Positions 11,784 through 23,181 of a stretch of 64,000 bases of DNA are shown here, in pieces (position 1 is the first letter of the stretch; each line of letters starts with the position of its first letter). Made by a program: the position numbers and the translations under genes. Where the stretch lies: the NCBI GenBank assembly GCA_003260075.1, contig QLIY01000037.1:4218-68217 (forward strand). The letters run 5' to 3'. The notes beneath the pieces are model-generated. The model ran no database searches and was not told where the DNA came from. It was given only the letters and a program-made list of their open reading frames with translations. Origin of the DNA: Phallusia mammillata. Taxonomy: Eukaryota > Chordata > Ascidiacea > Phlebobranchia > Ascidiidae.

Positions 11784-14646
11784 CTAGCAGAGATCGGAAA
11801 ATACTCTCCCGACATGCAGCGATACTTCAAAACCCAAGTGGAAATGAAAATGAAGAAAAAAGAGCGAAAATTAGGCAGCGGTTCTGCTTCACCGGTCACA
11901 GCTGGGACATCAAAGGCCAACGGGAAATTCCCTACACCCCAGTCGGCCAAATCGGGAACTAATGGGGCCAAGGTCCCTGCACCCGCGCCCCAGAAGACCC
12001 AAGTGTCTCCCCAACAAAAGCCGGCTGCTCCTAAACTAAAGAGAAACTCTATTAATGATGTTGTTGAAATGTTACAAGGTAAGTTATTTCCCTTTATTTT
12101 CGGGTTAAGGAGTTACTTAATAACATGACTGAAATGTTGTCAAAAAAAAAACCATGAAAGGCCAAAAAATCTCCTACAGATCTTATTACACAAAATCAAG
12201 GATTTAAAACATATTTTTATTTCTTCGACATATTTTGACATATCGACACTCGCACTAAACACGGTCAAGATTGCCGAGATAGAACAATCCTGACCTTGTG
12301 GACCCTAATGCTGGTTTAGATTTTACAAATCTGACTAAAAATGTCATTTTAGATGTGGCTGTCCAGAAAATGAACGAAAAACCTGCCACGTCCACAGCGG
12401 AAAACCCTGGTCTCCCAAAGCTGAAGCCCATAGGTGTTCCACCAGCAAGAATGGCGGTTGGCAAATCCCCTGCAGCGAAACCAACCTCAATTCTGAAGCA
12501 GGGATCGAGCAAAAGTCCGAGCCACTCCTCTTCTAAGCCAATGGCTGGACCTGGCCGCGTGCAGCAGAATGTGAAAAAGGACCAAAAACCGCGACCTGTG
12601 ACCCCACAAAGAGATGAAAAAGGAGCCTTTGTTAGTCCACCTCTAGCTAAGACCTCGCCGAAGACACAAATGCAGACGACATTGCTGAGCCAAGACCCTA
12701 AAATGAAGACTACTTTGAATAGGATAACTGAGAGCGCAGCAGCAGCAGCCAAAATTGGAAACTTACCGTCCACGAGTCCAAACGCGGGAGTCGCGAAGCA
12801 GCGAATGGCGGGAATTGGACGCCTGAATAGCGGCAGCAAGTCGCCCGGACGCTCGGTCACCCCGCCTCATGCGAAGGTGCCGTTTCCAACTGGGATACCC
12901 GAGGTTCATATTCAACACGATCAACGTGTGCATAATTTATTATTAAAAGGCAGAAAGTCCCCAGCTCATGCTGTACCAAACCCAGGTAAGCCTATTTGGC
13001 CACTTGTTAACTAAAACACAATTGCGAACATCTGTATTTTTTGCTTATCCTTAGATGTGTCGACTAAAGGTGGCGAGGCAAGCGACGACCGATCGTCAGC
13101 AGTGAGAACATCAGCTGCTGTTTCTCATCCCAGGAAATCTACTTCATCAGATTCCGCTATGAATGCTCCACCAGCCAAGCGCCAGTCTATTTCACCAGGT
13201 CTTACAATGATTAGCTCTGTATTATAAACGCAAAACCGATAGGCGGCAGCGTGATGCTTTGAAATTTTCGAAAAGAAAATTTGTGTGACCAGATTCATCA
13301 AAGTTGGCAGTATATAGGTTGATTATGAAGAGTGGCAGTATATAGGTTTAGATAAATAAAGTGATTTAACTGTAAATATTATTTAAATATTAATGGAAAA
13401 TTACTGTAACTCTGACGTAAATGTAACCTAACAGTCGCTAATGAGGACATTTTCCCATTTTTTAAGCCTTATCTTTAGCAGTTTCGTGTATTGATGTGCC
13501 TCATTGCAGTTAGTGTGGTATGAAATTTATTGCGTAAACGTTCCAAAGTTGTTACAATATCAACCACAGCGTTTCATTTGTGCGATGACGTCATCATTGC
13601 CAAAAGGTGCCACTGTTTATCGCAGTAAATCATCCTTTTCCGAAAACCATACAATTGCTTTACAGCACTGACTACAGGTCAAGTCACATCATCGTCGGCA
13701 ACAGTAAGTCCGATGAGTCCCACTGACCAACTTGTGATCGACGACGAATCTGCACCAAAATTAAGTCGGAGCGTCACTCCTGTGCAAGCTGCTGCTTCTT
13801 CTTCCGCAGTTCGAGAAAGTTCTCCTGTTGTCAAGCAGCCACCAGCAACATCAGGTAAATAACGTACAATGTAAAATAACACAGGTTTATAGATTTGTTT
13901 TGCGGATGGGTTTCATTCCTGTATTTTAAAATAATAAACGCCTAATTTTGGAAACGTCATTGGTGTAGCGATGATGGGTTTAAATATCAAATTGATCCTA
14001 ATTGTTTTGATATTTTGATAAAAGCCATAAAAATGTAAATTGTGTACCCAAATGTAAAATCGCGTTTCCACTATTTTTGTTTAACATTTACAGCACTTTG
14101 TATCTCTCAAATAACAGTAACAGGCGCAGACCAGGGATCGGATGGGCCGATTCGGTACCGAGCATCGCTGTTTTTTGATGCTCTATTCTCGGCCAAGCAG
14201 TTGCACAAACTGACCCAAGCATTAAATTTGCATATTTTTGCTATCATACGAAACTAGTGTTCGAAGGGGTATTCAAGAACATAAGACTGTTTTTTGCGTT
14301 AAATGGTGGAAAACGCGTACTTCCGGGACCTTTACGGCTTAATACGCCGCTGGAGACGGAAGAGACCGTGGAAAGCTACAAAACTTGCGTGGAGTTGGAA
14401 ACGTTTGTGACGTCACCATGTACCGAGCTTGCCAAACAAAACATTTTCAGTTTTGGCCCATCTCCAGCGCAAACAGTCCAAAAATCGAAAGGCTTAAATA
14501 AGTTATATGTTTATATTGCAGAACCCACCCCGCCAAACTTTGCGACTCTCATGAAGAAGGGATCGAGTGAAATTGATTTTTCTCCCATTGTTTCGGGGAG
14601 CCCATGTGTGATAGATGATGCTTTAATGGACGAAGCAGTTTCTTGA
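400..14646 (+). CDS. MED1: Mediator complex subunit 1 (MED1/TRAP220), 5' end missing
   Basis: MED1 is the Mediator subunit that links RNA polymerase II to activators, notably nuclear receptors. About 27 exons are visible: 400-546, 829-992, 1062-1173, 1682-1806, 1873-1949, 2141-2324, 2540-2644, 2827-2959, 3258-3469, 3771-3895, 4119-4388, 4445-4840, 5160-5181, 5522-5663, 7819-7891, 7953-8057, 8139-8259, 8848-8939, 9351-9467, 9523-9665, 10174-10294, 10958-11110, 11685-12078, 12353-12985, 13055-13198, 13666-13854 and 14522-14646. The first nine encode the conserved Med1 domain (YMALQSLEIDISKM, NHGSVGILAP, SLPACFVMKLKPA, LPITMR). The rest is a low-complexity Pro/Ser/Lys tail with LxxLL boxes (NHPMLANLL, HPMLLNLL, LKGLL, LHNLL), an AT-hook-like KRRGRPP and a DDALMDEAVS terminus that recalls human DDDLMDVALIGN. 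About 1,540 codons are visible (human protein 1,581 residues). Two introns need GC donors, and the reading frame breaks at a poly-G run. Exon edges are manual calls. Confidence 0.93.
547..828 (+). other. GC-AG intron of MED1
   Basis: The upstream exon reads in frame to TAC AA at 546. Splicing at the nearby GT (551) leaves phase 0, but the next exon only reads open (ESHQDCDN) after two carried-over bases. Splicing at GCAAGT (547) supplies them and gives IYK-ESHQ. GCAAGT is the usual GC-donor consensus. The acceptor is TTTACAG at 828. Confidence 0.65.
1478..1637. mobile_element. Pogo/Tigger-like MITE, copy 1
   Basis: The 160-bp element begins CAGGAAACCTTGGTTAATCC and ends GAGGTTAACTG, with TA on each side (1476-1477 and 1638-1639). 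Its inside matches 57111-57278 (shared GGACCAAAAA, TTAACTGATG, AAGTTTTGTCTGAATTAG). Termini of the CAGTAAACCTCGG type with TA target duplications are typical of pogo/Tigger elements. It is non-coding and lies in a MED1 intron. Confidence 0.7.
2645..2826 (+). other. Second GC-AG intron of MED1
   Basis: The exon reads to ACA GCT TTT G at 2644 and the next exon begins CT GAA ATT CTG. Only a donor at GCAAGT (2645) joins them as TTT GCT GAA (F-A-E). Using the GT three bases later would create AAC TGA, a stop. The acceptor is TTATAG. Confidence 0.7.
5760..6115. mobile_element. hAT-type MITE in MED1 intron
   Basis: The 356-bp element is bounded by CAGGGTTGCCATCGAC on the left and GATATGGCAACCCTG on the right, which are inverted repeats. 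It is flanked by a perfect 8-bp duplication CCTATAGG (5752-5759 and 6116-6123). Inside are repeated AAATAAGGACAA units. There is no transposase ORF, so it is non-autonomous. Confidence 0.88.
6352..7658. repeat. Dispersed repeat family A, full copy
   Basis: The copy starts ATGGGTCCCCTTCCCTGAAG, followed by a T/C tract (about 6400-6450). After about 750 bp of unique-looking sequence it continues with CGAAACAAAGTTAAATGAAA and ends after TTCTAGTTTTT. Both ends match the copy at 24722-26066. ATGGGTCCCC near the start and GGGGACC at 7536 suggest short terminal inverted repeats, with about 110 further shared bases beyond. No protein-coding ORF is convincing; the Lys-rich reading frame over the T/C tract is an artefact of composition. 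Confidence 0.8.
11190..11280 (+). repeat. Retroelement-like fragment with hammerhead-like motif
   Basis: This stretch carries CTGATGA (11204-11210), a possible weak stem, then GCCGAAACG (GAAA at 11228-11231). The following 45 bases (CGTTTGAAAAAATTAAGCAT, then TACGTCTATTTGGGC) resemble 38021-38063. CTGATGA-stem-GAAACG is the core layout of hammerhead ribozymes, which are carried by Penelope-like elements and some SINEs. The stem here is only about 3 bp, so activity is doubtful. Confidence 0.45.
11710..11783 (+). repeat. 74-nt poly-G run inside a MED1 exon
   Basis: An uninterrupted run of 74 G follows CCCCCTCCTCCACCCCC, near the start of the exon beginning at 11685. The exon opens as A-S-V-Pro6 and downstream must read L-A-E-I-G-K. 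The two frames differ by one base as assembled, so the run length is almost certainly wrong or the sequence here is an artefact. Confidence 0.9.
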
Positions 14647-16047
14647 TCCTTCCATCGTGGTCCTTGGCCGTTGCACTAAAGTATTCGTTTCTACTTTGTG
14701 TTGTATCGTATTTTTCGCTTTTGCTATGAGAATTTTGACATTCATTTTAAGCGAATAATGAATTTGTCGCTTTTTGGCGAATAATGCATTTTTCTGCACG
14801 AATGAATTGGGTTAAATTAAACGAATAGGTGCACATGCATGTTACATCGACGTTCGTCAACAATGCTTCACAGTTTTTGGCTGCTTGTTGAACACAAATT
14901 ACCTTACAGTGGTGCACATAAAATCGTCAGCACAAACGATTTTGACTTTTGGCTTTGTTTACCCGGTTTCTATGGCTAATAAACCGCGTCTTATATTTAC
15001 CTTTAAAGGGCTATTAAAAGATTTCCTATCGATCAACGTACAACAACATAATGTTAAGAATCTTCATCTTGTGAGTTTCTTGCTCTGCATGCTACCTATA
15101 CTGAAGAGATATTTTCTGTGAAATTTACTTTGCAGTATTTTGTGATTGTTATAAGTATGTTGTTGCACTGGCTGCTGCGGGGCGCTTGCTTTGCTTATAA
15201 ACTCTGCGAGTCCTGCTGCAATCACAAACTAATAAAAATTGCATTCCTTACAGAAGTTTACATTGCTCAATATGCGTTGGGTTACTTCCCTCGGAATTTG
15301 AAAGTAAATTAGATGATTATTTTCTTACATAACAATGAACTAGGCCAACTAAACACTTAAATTCTAAACTAATTGGACATTGCAAAAGTGTGAAGCAAGG
15401 CGAGGTTGGTACAATCAAACTGTTATTGAATTGGTCATGTTCTTGGTGCCCTAATGCTATTTCCTGATGAGCACTTGACCAAATTCCATGCTCAACTGGT
15501 AGATCACAGTCGCAACAACTTATCACTAAAATTTGACCATGAGGAAAGAAGGCAATCTTTGCAGCTCGATAAAGTCACCAAAGCAAGCAAACTGAATGCT
15601 GGATGTAGTGTACATGGTATTCAGGAACTTTTGTGCCTACACAGTACGCTACCTTGCCCAGTGATTCATGATGATCAACTATATTTTACAGTAAAGATGC
15701 TTTCCAACGTAACCGCTTCACAACTCACGTTCCTACGGACTTGGCTAGGTTTTAACACGAGTTTTTTCAATCAGCTATACCATAAGCACCAGCACCAGCA
15801 CCAGCTTGAAAATTAGCCTATATATGAACGAAATTTCCTCTGAAGTTGCTTAAAACGTACTCAAGACGTTTTGATCATTTTGCTGACAACGACAATAGTT
15901 TTGTCGAAAAGTCTGAATAAAAAAGATAAGTGATCAAACGTTGCAAACAATTTATTGCAATTAAAACGTGTTGGCGACACATCGGGCTATAGTGATTGTA
16001 TAAATTTCGTCTTGAAGCAACGCTAACAGAACATGCTTTCACAGCAT
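14647..16047. other. Intergenic region between convergent MED1 and ADH
   Basis: This holds the 3' flanks of two convergent genes. Short GCGAATAATG repeats occur near 14750-14800, and a CACCAGCACCAGCACCAG triplet run lies at about 15787-15805. An ATG-started frame of 120 codons at 15454-15816 (+) has no recognisable domain and may be chance or 3' UTR. I see no other gene. Confidence 0.5.
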
Positions 16048-19000
16048 TTAGTCGAACTTGATGATTCCTCGACCTCTCATTGTCCCTTTCTTTAACATCA
16101 TTAAAGCATCAGTGACTTGGTCCAGTTTAAAGTAGTTAAGTGGCGGTGGGATAAGCTGTGGTGTTAAAATCAAAATTAGTATTTTTTTCTGGCTGTAACA
16201 GGTACTGTTGTTTAGTCCGGTGTGTTAACCCCACATAAAGCGTACACAGCATTGGTTCATACCAAAGAAATCCGAGTTCACCAAATTAAAACAATTCACT
16301 ATTATAAACCAAACTATAGGGTAATGTTCCCACCCTTTGAAAAGCTGTAAATTTAAACCAATCATAAGCTTACAACAAAATGGATAAAACTTTTTGATTT
16401 ACTTTGCCAAAGCAAAAGTTAAATGCTCCAGCGCCACAATGGCAATGTTCTTACCACCGTAATAATGAAAGTAAATTACCTTCTGTGTTGCGACCAGTTC
16501 AATTAACTCCTGAAGATGATGAAGTTTGCCGACGAAAACCCCGGTTACTTGGTTCGACCACAGGACCATGCTTGGCAATGAATATTGACCACAACCCCCA
16601 AATAAGCCAACCATTGCCAGCATCCCGTTCTACACCAAAAAATGCAGCGGTTTTAGAAGCCTATTGGTCGTATAGAGGGGGTTTAAAATGGTTACACAGA
16701 CATATTTGTAAAAAACACGCCTGTGTAAGATATGAACTAAGAAAGGAGAGTGATTAGTAGATATAAGACTCTTAACTAAACTTCAACTAAGCATTGAAAA
16801 TTGATTCCAAGTAAAAAATCAGTCAATAAATTGATATAAAATTATGATGTTTCGCCTAAATGACATTTTCAATTCGTGTAAAACCACTGGAGAAAATAAA
16901 CTAAAGTAAATTAATGGAGACATTGCTGTGGCTATCGCTATAAAAATAACATCACGCTGACCCATCAGCAAGTACGTTTTTACAGGCAATCTTGTCAAAG
17001 ACCTAAATTCAAGTTAATTGAGTGATATAAAATGCCAACCTTACGAAAATTTGTTATTCTTACCGGCCTTAGACATTTAAAGACTCGGGTGCTTGTCACT
17101 GACGTGTTGACGTAATCCATAATTGCGTCAAACCCTCCATCTCGGCCCTTGCTCTTGGTGAGTTCAATGATGTCTTCCTCCGTCATTCCCTTCTTCCAAA
17201 CCACAGTGTCGTCACAACCACGCTCGCGCGCCACCGCCAACTTTTCATCCTGTCAATCAATTATAAAGTTTTTTTTACGGACACTCCCGGGGACGAATCC
17301 CGATCAAGTTTTTTTTTATGTCTGTATATGGTTCAGGCGCGCCAGACCATTCGGTCAAGTTCCTGCGAATCAAAAAGTGAATCTGTGGATTCAGTGCACG
17401 TTCTCAAAATGAACTCCGGCGCCCTCTTGTGGCCCTTGTGCTCAGAGAAGTCGTCCAAATAAACATTATTCTCTTCAAATTACCTATAGCAATTGAAGCG
17501 AATACTTTCCTAACATTTACTTTCTCTATGTCATAAAACCGATGTTGAAAAACAAGTATTAAACCCGCGTTAAATAATACAATTAATATTAATACATAGA
17601 TATTAACCTTAAAATTTGATACACGCTTTGTTTATTATAAAAAACATGTATTAATCCTTTTAAGTTGGTATATATGAAGGTCTTATAACAAACGCTGTAC
17701 ATGCTGTGTCCTTTTACCCTTGTCCCAAGCAATGATTAACTGTTTAATATGCAAACGCAGAGAAAAAGTGCCAATTTAAACAGTCAGGGCTAATATATGT
17801 CCTTTTAACCCTCCCGGCAGCCGGGTCGCAATAGTCACGTTTATAAAGGTGCAAATATTTGCCTGTATCGACTGAGTAACTTTGGCGGTGAGACAGAAAA
17901 ACAGCAGCTGTTACTTACAGAGAGATCGGCAATCACTATCTTCGTTTCCTTGGGCAAGACTGCCTTGGCGATTTGCAAACTCCAAAGACCAAGACCTCCA
18001 GCACCCACAATCAAAACGCTTGCCTTTCCTTGATAACACAGTTGCAATGTTAGCAAAAAAATATGTACATTAGTATTTTACTCAATGTTAAAAAAAGATG
18101 TCTAAGGTATTTGATTGAACTGTACCTTAATATTTCAAAATCCGTTCGTTTTAAACTTGTAATTCTTACAGGGCGTTAGGCATGAATTACATTGCCATTT
18201 TGGTTTATACTGAATGCATTTGATGCGATCGTCAGAGTTACAACAGTAAATGCACTGCAGGGAAAAATCTATACACAGCAATGCATTGAATAGGCAACGT
18301 TGTGTGGTATTTCTACCACAGAACTGCAAAATACCGTGATTCAGCAAAACTAGAAAATTTTTGCCTGGGAGGAAACAAGGTAGCTACAAAACCACTTTAA
18401 AGAACCTTCAAACTTTACAAATCGTTCCACAACCGGTTTGATGGTCGTCACAGCGTTGTATGTGGTGATGCCGGAACAGGGTAACATGCATCCGACCTCA
18501 AACGGAATCGAGTCTGGTAGCTTGAGCGCGTGTTTGGCTTCAGGGACGACAACAAAGTTCGCGTAACTGTGAAGTTCACAAACAAGGTATTGCTTTCATA
18601 GATCGTACTCGTTGTTTACCAGAAAATTTTGTAGTAGGTGAAATGTGTCCTATTTGCACAAGAAGGTGGGAATTGTAACCTTTATCTGTAAAGTGGCAAA
18701 GTTTGAGGCCAAATTTTTGCGTTTAATGGTGTCAAATTGCGATACAAATCAGTAGCAAAACTAAAGTTTATAACAACACAAGATTTTTGACTTTTTTAGA
18801 CATATAAGAACTAAGACAATGAATCAACTTACACATTTGTTAAAAATTCGTTATTCTAAAATCTACATCTTGTATTTACATATTTATGCATACCCGCCAG
18901 GAATGCCAAATCCATAGCAGCGCAATCGTTCTGGGCACATATTCGACCAATCCTCGTCACAATACTTGCAATGACCACATGCAGCCCACGAATACACGAC

Positions 19001-20183
19001 TACGCGGTCGCCAATTTTATGATTCATGCCTACAAATGTACAGAAATGCTTGCACTTTTTTGCAACAGAAATGCTTGCACATTTCGTAATTGTAAAAACA
19101 TTTTTTCGCAATTGTACTTTTTTTATGGAATGATGCAAAACAGGCGTTAATTCGTAGACATTTACTCCAGGGTTTAAAAAAAGGGTGCAAATTTAAAACG
19201 TTGTCCTTACGAACCGATTACAGCGATCTTAAAAACAAATTAACGGATGTTTGCTTTTCTTTTCCTTAATTTGTTTGCATTGTTAACAATCAACCCTTCT
19301 GTTATGTTTCGACGATGCTTGACTTTGCGATAAGCAACTCACACCATATGTTAAGCGTTGTGCTATAAGGGACCTATAATTGTTTGTGGTAGCTCTAAAA
19401 TTTTGATAAGGTCCGATGTTTTTCATCCTAAACGCAATGAATCCAAATACTTGACTAACGGCCTTTTCCCCAAAATTCTCTAGTAGGCTATATGTCCAAT
19501 AAATTTCACTAAAAACAAAAACAAGATATTATGTCCTTGGTTTATGTTTGGTTTGTGTTTACATATTATGCATTTATTTTCTTAAATATGTGAATGATAT
19601 TTCGTTGCTGGAACAAAAAATTGCAATGCTTTTTAAGTTGGGCAAAATTCCAAAACTGATTTGCTGGTCACAATTTTACCTGCGTTGTTAGACCCGATGG
19701 AGTAAATCGTTCCTGCGATTTCGTGTCCTGGGGTAACCGGAAATTTGTAATATTCGACCTCAGTAAACTTGAAGACACTTCCGTCTCCCATCGAAACCTC
19801 ATCCTCCCATTGATGCAGATCCGAGTGACAAATACCGCTATACGTTGTCTGAAAAGTGTAATTTTCGGGACCTAAATTATCAGGTGCTTAGTGGTCATTG
19901 TTTGCCCTTTACTTTTGTAGTTATTGCGACAAGAACTAAACATTTTACTCTGAACAAATTTCGAATCAAATTCAAAAGGTCGACATAAGCACATCGCGAT
20001 TGAGCACAATAAGTAAAACAAATTTGCGGAAACCAATTTGCGAAATTCGTGTGCAACTTTTGTTGACCATCACAAATAATATAACCTCACCTTGATGACC
20101 ACCCCTCCTGCAGGAGCCTCTGGGATCTTGGTTTCATTCAGATCCAGAGGTTCGTACGCTTTGGTAATTTGTGCTCTCTTCAT
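16048..20183 (-). CDS. Zinc-dependent alcohol dehydrogenase (MDR superfamily)
   Basis: A medium-chain NAD(P)-dependent dehydrogenase that oxidises alcohols or polyols; the substrate cannot be told from sequence. The eight exons, in transcript order by plus-strand coordinate, are 20183-20091, 19848-19680, 19029-18895, 18566-18406, 18028-17919, 17250-17064, 16629-16480 and 16155-16048, giving 370 residues. The start is MKRAQITKAYEPL. Catalytic zinc ligands appear in SGICHSDLH and PGHEIAG. The structural-zinc lobe CGHCKYCDEDWSNMC has four cysteines. The Rossmann motif is VGAGGLGLWSLQIA. The protein ends GRGIIKFD. All splice joins keep frame. It looks closer to bacterial or fungal-type zinc ADHs than to vertebrate class I-III ADH, an impression only. 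The gene is convergent with MED1 and no partner is suggested by context. Confidence 0.9.
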
Positions 20184-22910
20184 GATTAACGTTTGGTGGC
20201 AAACTTACTACGAAGCTACAACTCTATCTATTAACCTGTAAACAAAATGTTGTTTTTGTTACTTTTTTCGAACCGGTGATTGAAATTAATGCACAATATG
20301 TTATAACAGTAACAGGTGTAAGTTGTCTGAAATTTTGCTCGTGTGAATTGCCAGAAATCTTATTTTTTAATGATTTTATTAATGCTGTATGATGCATTTT
20401 CCCGTTTTCAATTTTGGCAAAAAAACACACTTAAAAATAATGAATCGGCCCATCTGAATTCAATCAGTCCCGTCACGTTACAATGATTGAACAACACGCT
20501 CCAAGCGCTCCTTATACGCCAAAAAGGTTACAAAAATTATGTATGTACTTATCCCTTCTGATTACCCTCTGCTTTCAGCATCGTCTCGTACGATTTACTG
20601 AACATCCCAGTCACCTTACGTTGTTTAAATAAGGTGAGGTTAAGGGGTTTCTACGTGATCAAGCTGCCTTCAGACATGTCGGCGTTTAATGTGTAACCAA
20701 GTCGACAGGTTGCAGATTTATCAATGTGGTTTTAGCAAACTATTGTTAACCGGTAGCTTCCGTTGTACAGGAATTTGACTTTTTAACCGCTTACTTCGCA
20801 ATGAACTTGTTTTCCTCAACCCAACAAAGTTTTGTGGTGTACGCTGGTGCCTTTTGCTAAACCACGTGACCGGTTTAAACGCAGCGTCGGCAATCGTAAC
20901 TTGCAGAGTCACAACATAAAACTGTTATTATATCCAATGGCTATATTGAAGTGGTGAAGTTTTTATCTGTGTGTGCAGAACTACGGTTAAATGGCCATAA
21001 ATATACTTTGGCGTCCAGCTAAAATCAAGTTGACATGCGTTGAGGGGCAAGAACTACAAACAACACACAAGAGTTTTTACAGCTTCCGAGTTGTAATGTT
21101 TATTTACTAAGCACTATTTTACAAGTCCTGTTCAATGGTATCATTTGCAGCAATACTTCATGCAGCACAAAACGAATTAGCATCGTATTGTGTAGTTGTA
21201 TCCAATTATTTCTAAAATGCCCGTTTAGCTGTTTTCTGCGCAATTGCGGCAATACTCAGACTGCGTGAGACCCACAATTTAGTCTATGGAAGTATGTTTA
21301 GTTCACAAAACCATTTATTTTATGCTGTGCCGAAATCAACCGATCCCTACAACATAGATACATGTGTTTACAGGGTACCATTTGTAAGTATTTTCGTTTA
21401 GTCATCGCGTGGAGCAAAACAACCGCCAACTGTACCACGCACCAATGTACCACACACCCAACGCATGTTGCTCTGCTTGCACAGTATGCGCCAAGCTTAA
21501 CTTGGCCAATCAGTAGCGCTTGGGCCGGCCACACCTTTATGACAACCCGTCGCATACTTGTATATAAACTGGGATTTTCTGAGCAATACTCATTTCCCAG
21601 GTAACGTTGGGGTGAGCAGGAGAAAATACGAGGACAGTCAATTTAGGAAGAGCATTTGTAAATTGTTGAGATGCGGGCTCGGTCAAGTAAAAACGCCGGG
21701 GATTAGGATAACTTTGCCGTTGCTTACAAATTCAAATATGCAAACCAGCGCTGCCTTTTGCTCGGCCCGTTGATTGCAGGTTTCCGTCTTTTCTGTGTCT
21801 TTATATTACGACTTGTGCATAATCTGACAGTTTAATTTTTTGCTTTCAGTGTTCACCTCGCAACCTCGAAACTCGGTCTCGCACGACCCGCTTGGTCCAC
21901 ACGGTAAGCGTGGCACAGCGCCCGTCCCGCCGCTCTCAGGTTAAAAACGTTCCAGGCTCGCTGTATGGTACCAGTTATTTACACGCAGGTGCAGGTCCGC
22001 TTCTACTTTTGTAAACGTCATTTACTAAATTTTGCAGAAGTAGAAAACTGTTGGTGCTGAACTGCTTAAAAGCGGCCTGGCAGGCCTGCAGTTTGTGTGC
22101 GCCGGATCAAAGTCACGTTGAAGTCCCACTTTTTGCGATGGGCCTATTTGGGTTGGGATATTAAACACAGTCGTCTGAAAACTATCGAAATGCTTAGTAG
22201 AAAGGAAGGTATACGTACTGCAGGTCCGCTCGGCTCAACGATTTGCTCAAATTTCAGGCTTGATTAGCCTAAAGCCCAGCGAAAATTACCATCAACCTCA
22301 TAAGGGGTCGGGCGCATGCCCGGTCGAAACAATATTATGACGCATGTTTTCCGCTGGCCCATAGCAGCGTAAGCCTACTAATAATTGTTTTGCATTGTTC
22401 AGTAAACATTTTCCATTTGACAATCCATTTGAACCGTCGAGTTGTGTTGGAAACTTTTCAATTGCTGATATCCAAATGATCAAACAATAAAACTAATAGT
22501 CGTGCTTCACAGTGAAAAACTTATCCAATTATCCACATGAGTGCGTGACACATAGGTATTCGACGTAATCCATGCCACCAAAAATTACAATACCCAAAAT
22601 ACCCATTTATGTTTAGGGCAGATGCTGATAAATTTTAAATGATGGTTAATTAAGTCTGCCTATATTATTGTGCCCCTCCTTTCACGGTCTATACTATTTA
22701 GATGTCCAAGTAGAATCGTATTGCAAAGTTCGGCAAACATGTTTGTGAATAGAAATGCAAGGAAGTAAGGAACCATTAGCGGGAAATTGAAAGCATCTAC
22801 ACTACAATTTAGGTTCATCCTGGCCGTTCGATGGTAAGTTAACCATCCAATCTGTCAGTCGGTACAATCCCAACCGATACATGTTCACTTCAACAACAAA
22901 AAAAGATATA
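20184..22910. other. Long gene-poor region with a possible promoter
   Basis: I see no conserved protein here. A CCAAT box (21506-21510) and TATATAAA (21561-21568), 50 bp apart, precede a strong donor CAG|GTAACG near 21601. A pyrimidine-rich acceptor precedes 21850, with a donor ACG|GTAAGC near 21903. The 21400-22330 part is richer in G+C and CpG than its surroundings. These could be the first exons of an unrecognised transcript. Confidence 0.35.
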
Positions 22911-22918
22911 CGTGGTTT

Positions 22919-23173
22919 CAGTGCCGGATTAACCATTAGGCAAAGTAGCCACGTGCCTACAGGCCAGTCAAAAATACAGGCCACTTTACAACAACGTTGT
23001 TTGTGACAAAATGATTTGGCAACACTGATAATTCTAATTTTTTAGTTGGCAACCCTGATTTTCGGGCCACTTAAATGCAACACTGGTAATTCTAATTTGT
23101 TAGTTGGCAACCCTGATTTTCGGGCCACTTATAAAATGTGCCTACAGGCCAGAAGACCCTTCATCCGGCACTG
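22919..23173. mobile_element. hAT-type MITE with internal tandem duplication
   Basis: The 255-bp element is bounded by CAGTGCCGGATTAACC and TTCATCCGGCACTG, a 12-14 bp terminal inverted repeat. The perfect 8-bp target duplication is CGTGGTTT (22911-22918 and 23174-23181). Inside, a unit of about 57 bp (GCAACACTG through TTCGGGCCACTTA) occurs twice in tandem with few differences. It is non-coding. Confidence 0.92.
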
Positions 23174-23181
23174 CGTGGTTT

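Noticed and set aside
11642-11971. Minus-strand proline-rich frame
   Set aside because: It is the reverse complement of the poly-G run inside MED1.
12255-12860. A 201-codon open frame on the minus strand
   Set aside because: It lies exactly opposite the large MED1 exon 12353-12985, which has conserved splice phases and MED1-like composition.
4515-14415. Three further TGACGTCA sites in the MED1 locus
   Set aside because: One is coding and two are intronic far from any start codon, so I do not call them promoters; they show that the motif can occur by chance.
15454-15816. A 120-codon ATG frame downstream of MED1
   Set aside because: No domain, no splice context and a His/Gln triplet run at its end; most likely chance or 3' UTR.
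17281-17310. tRNA T-arm-like CGGGGACGAATCCCG
   Set aside because: No A box, acceptor stem or anticodon arm can be placed upstream.
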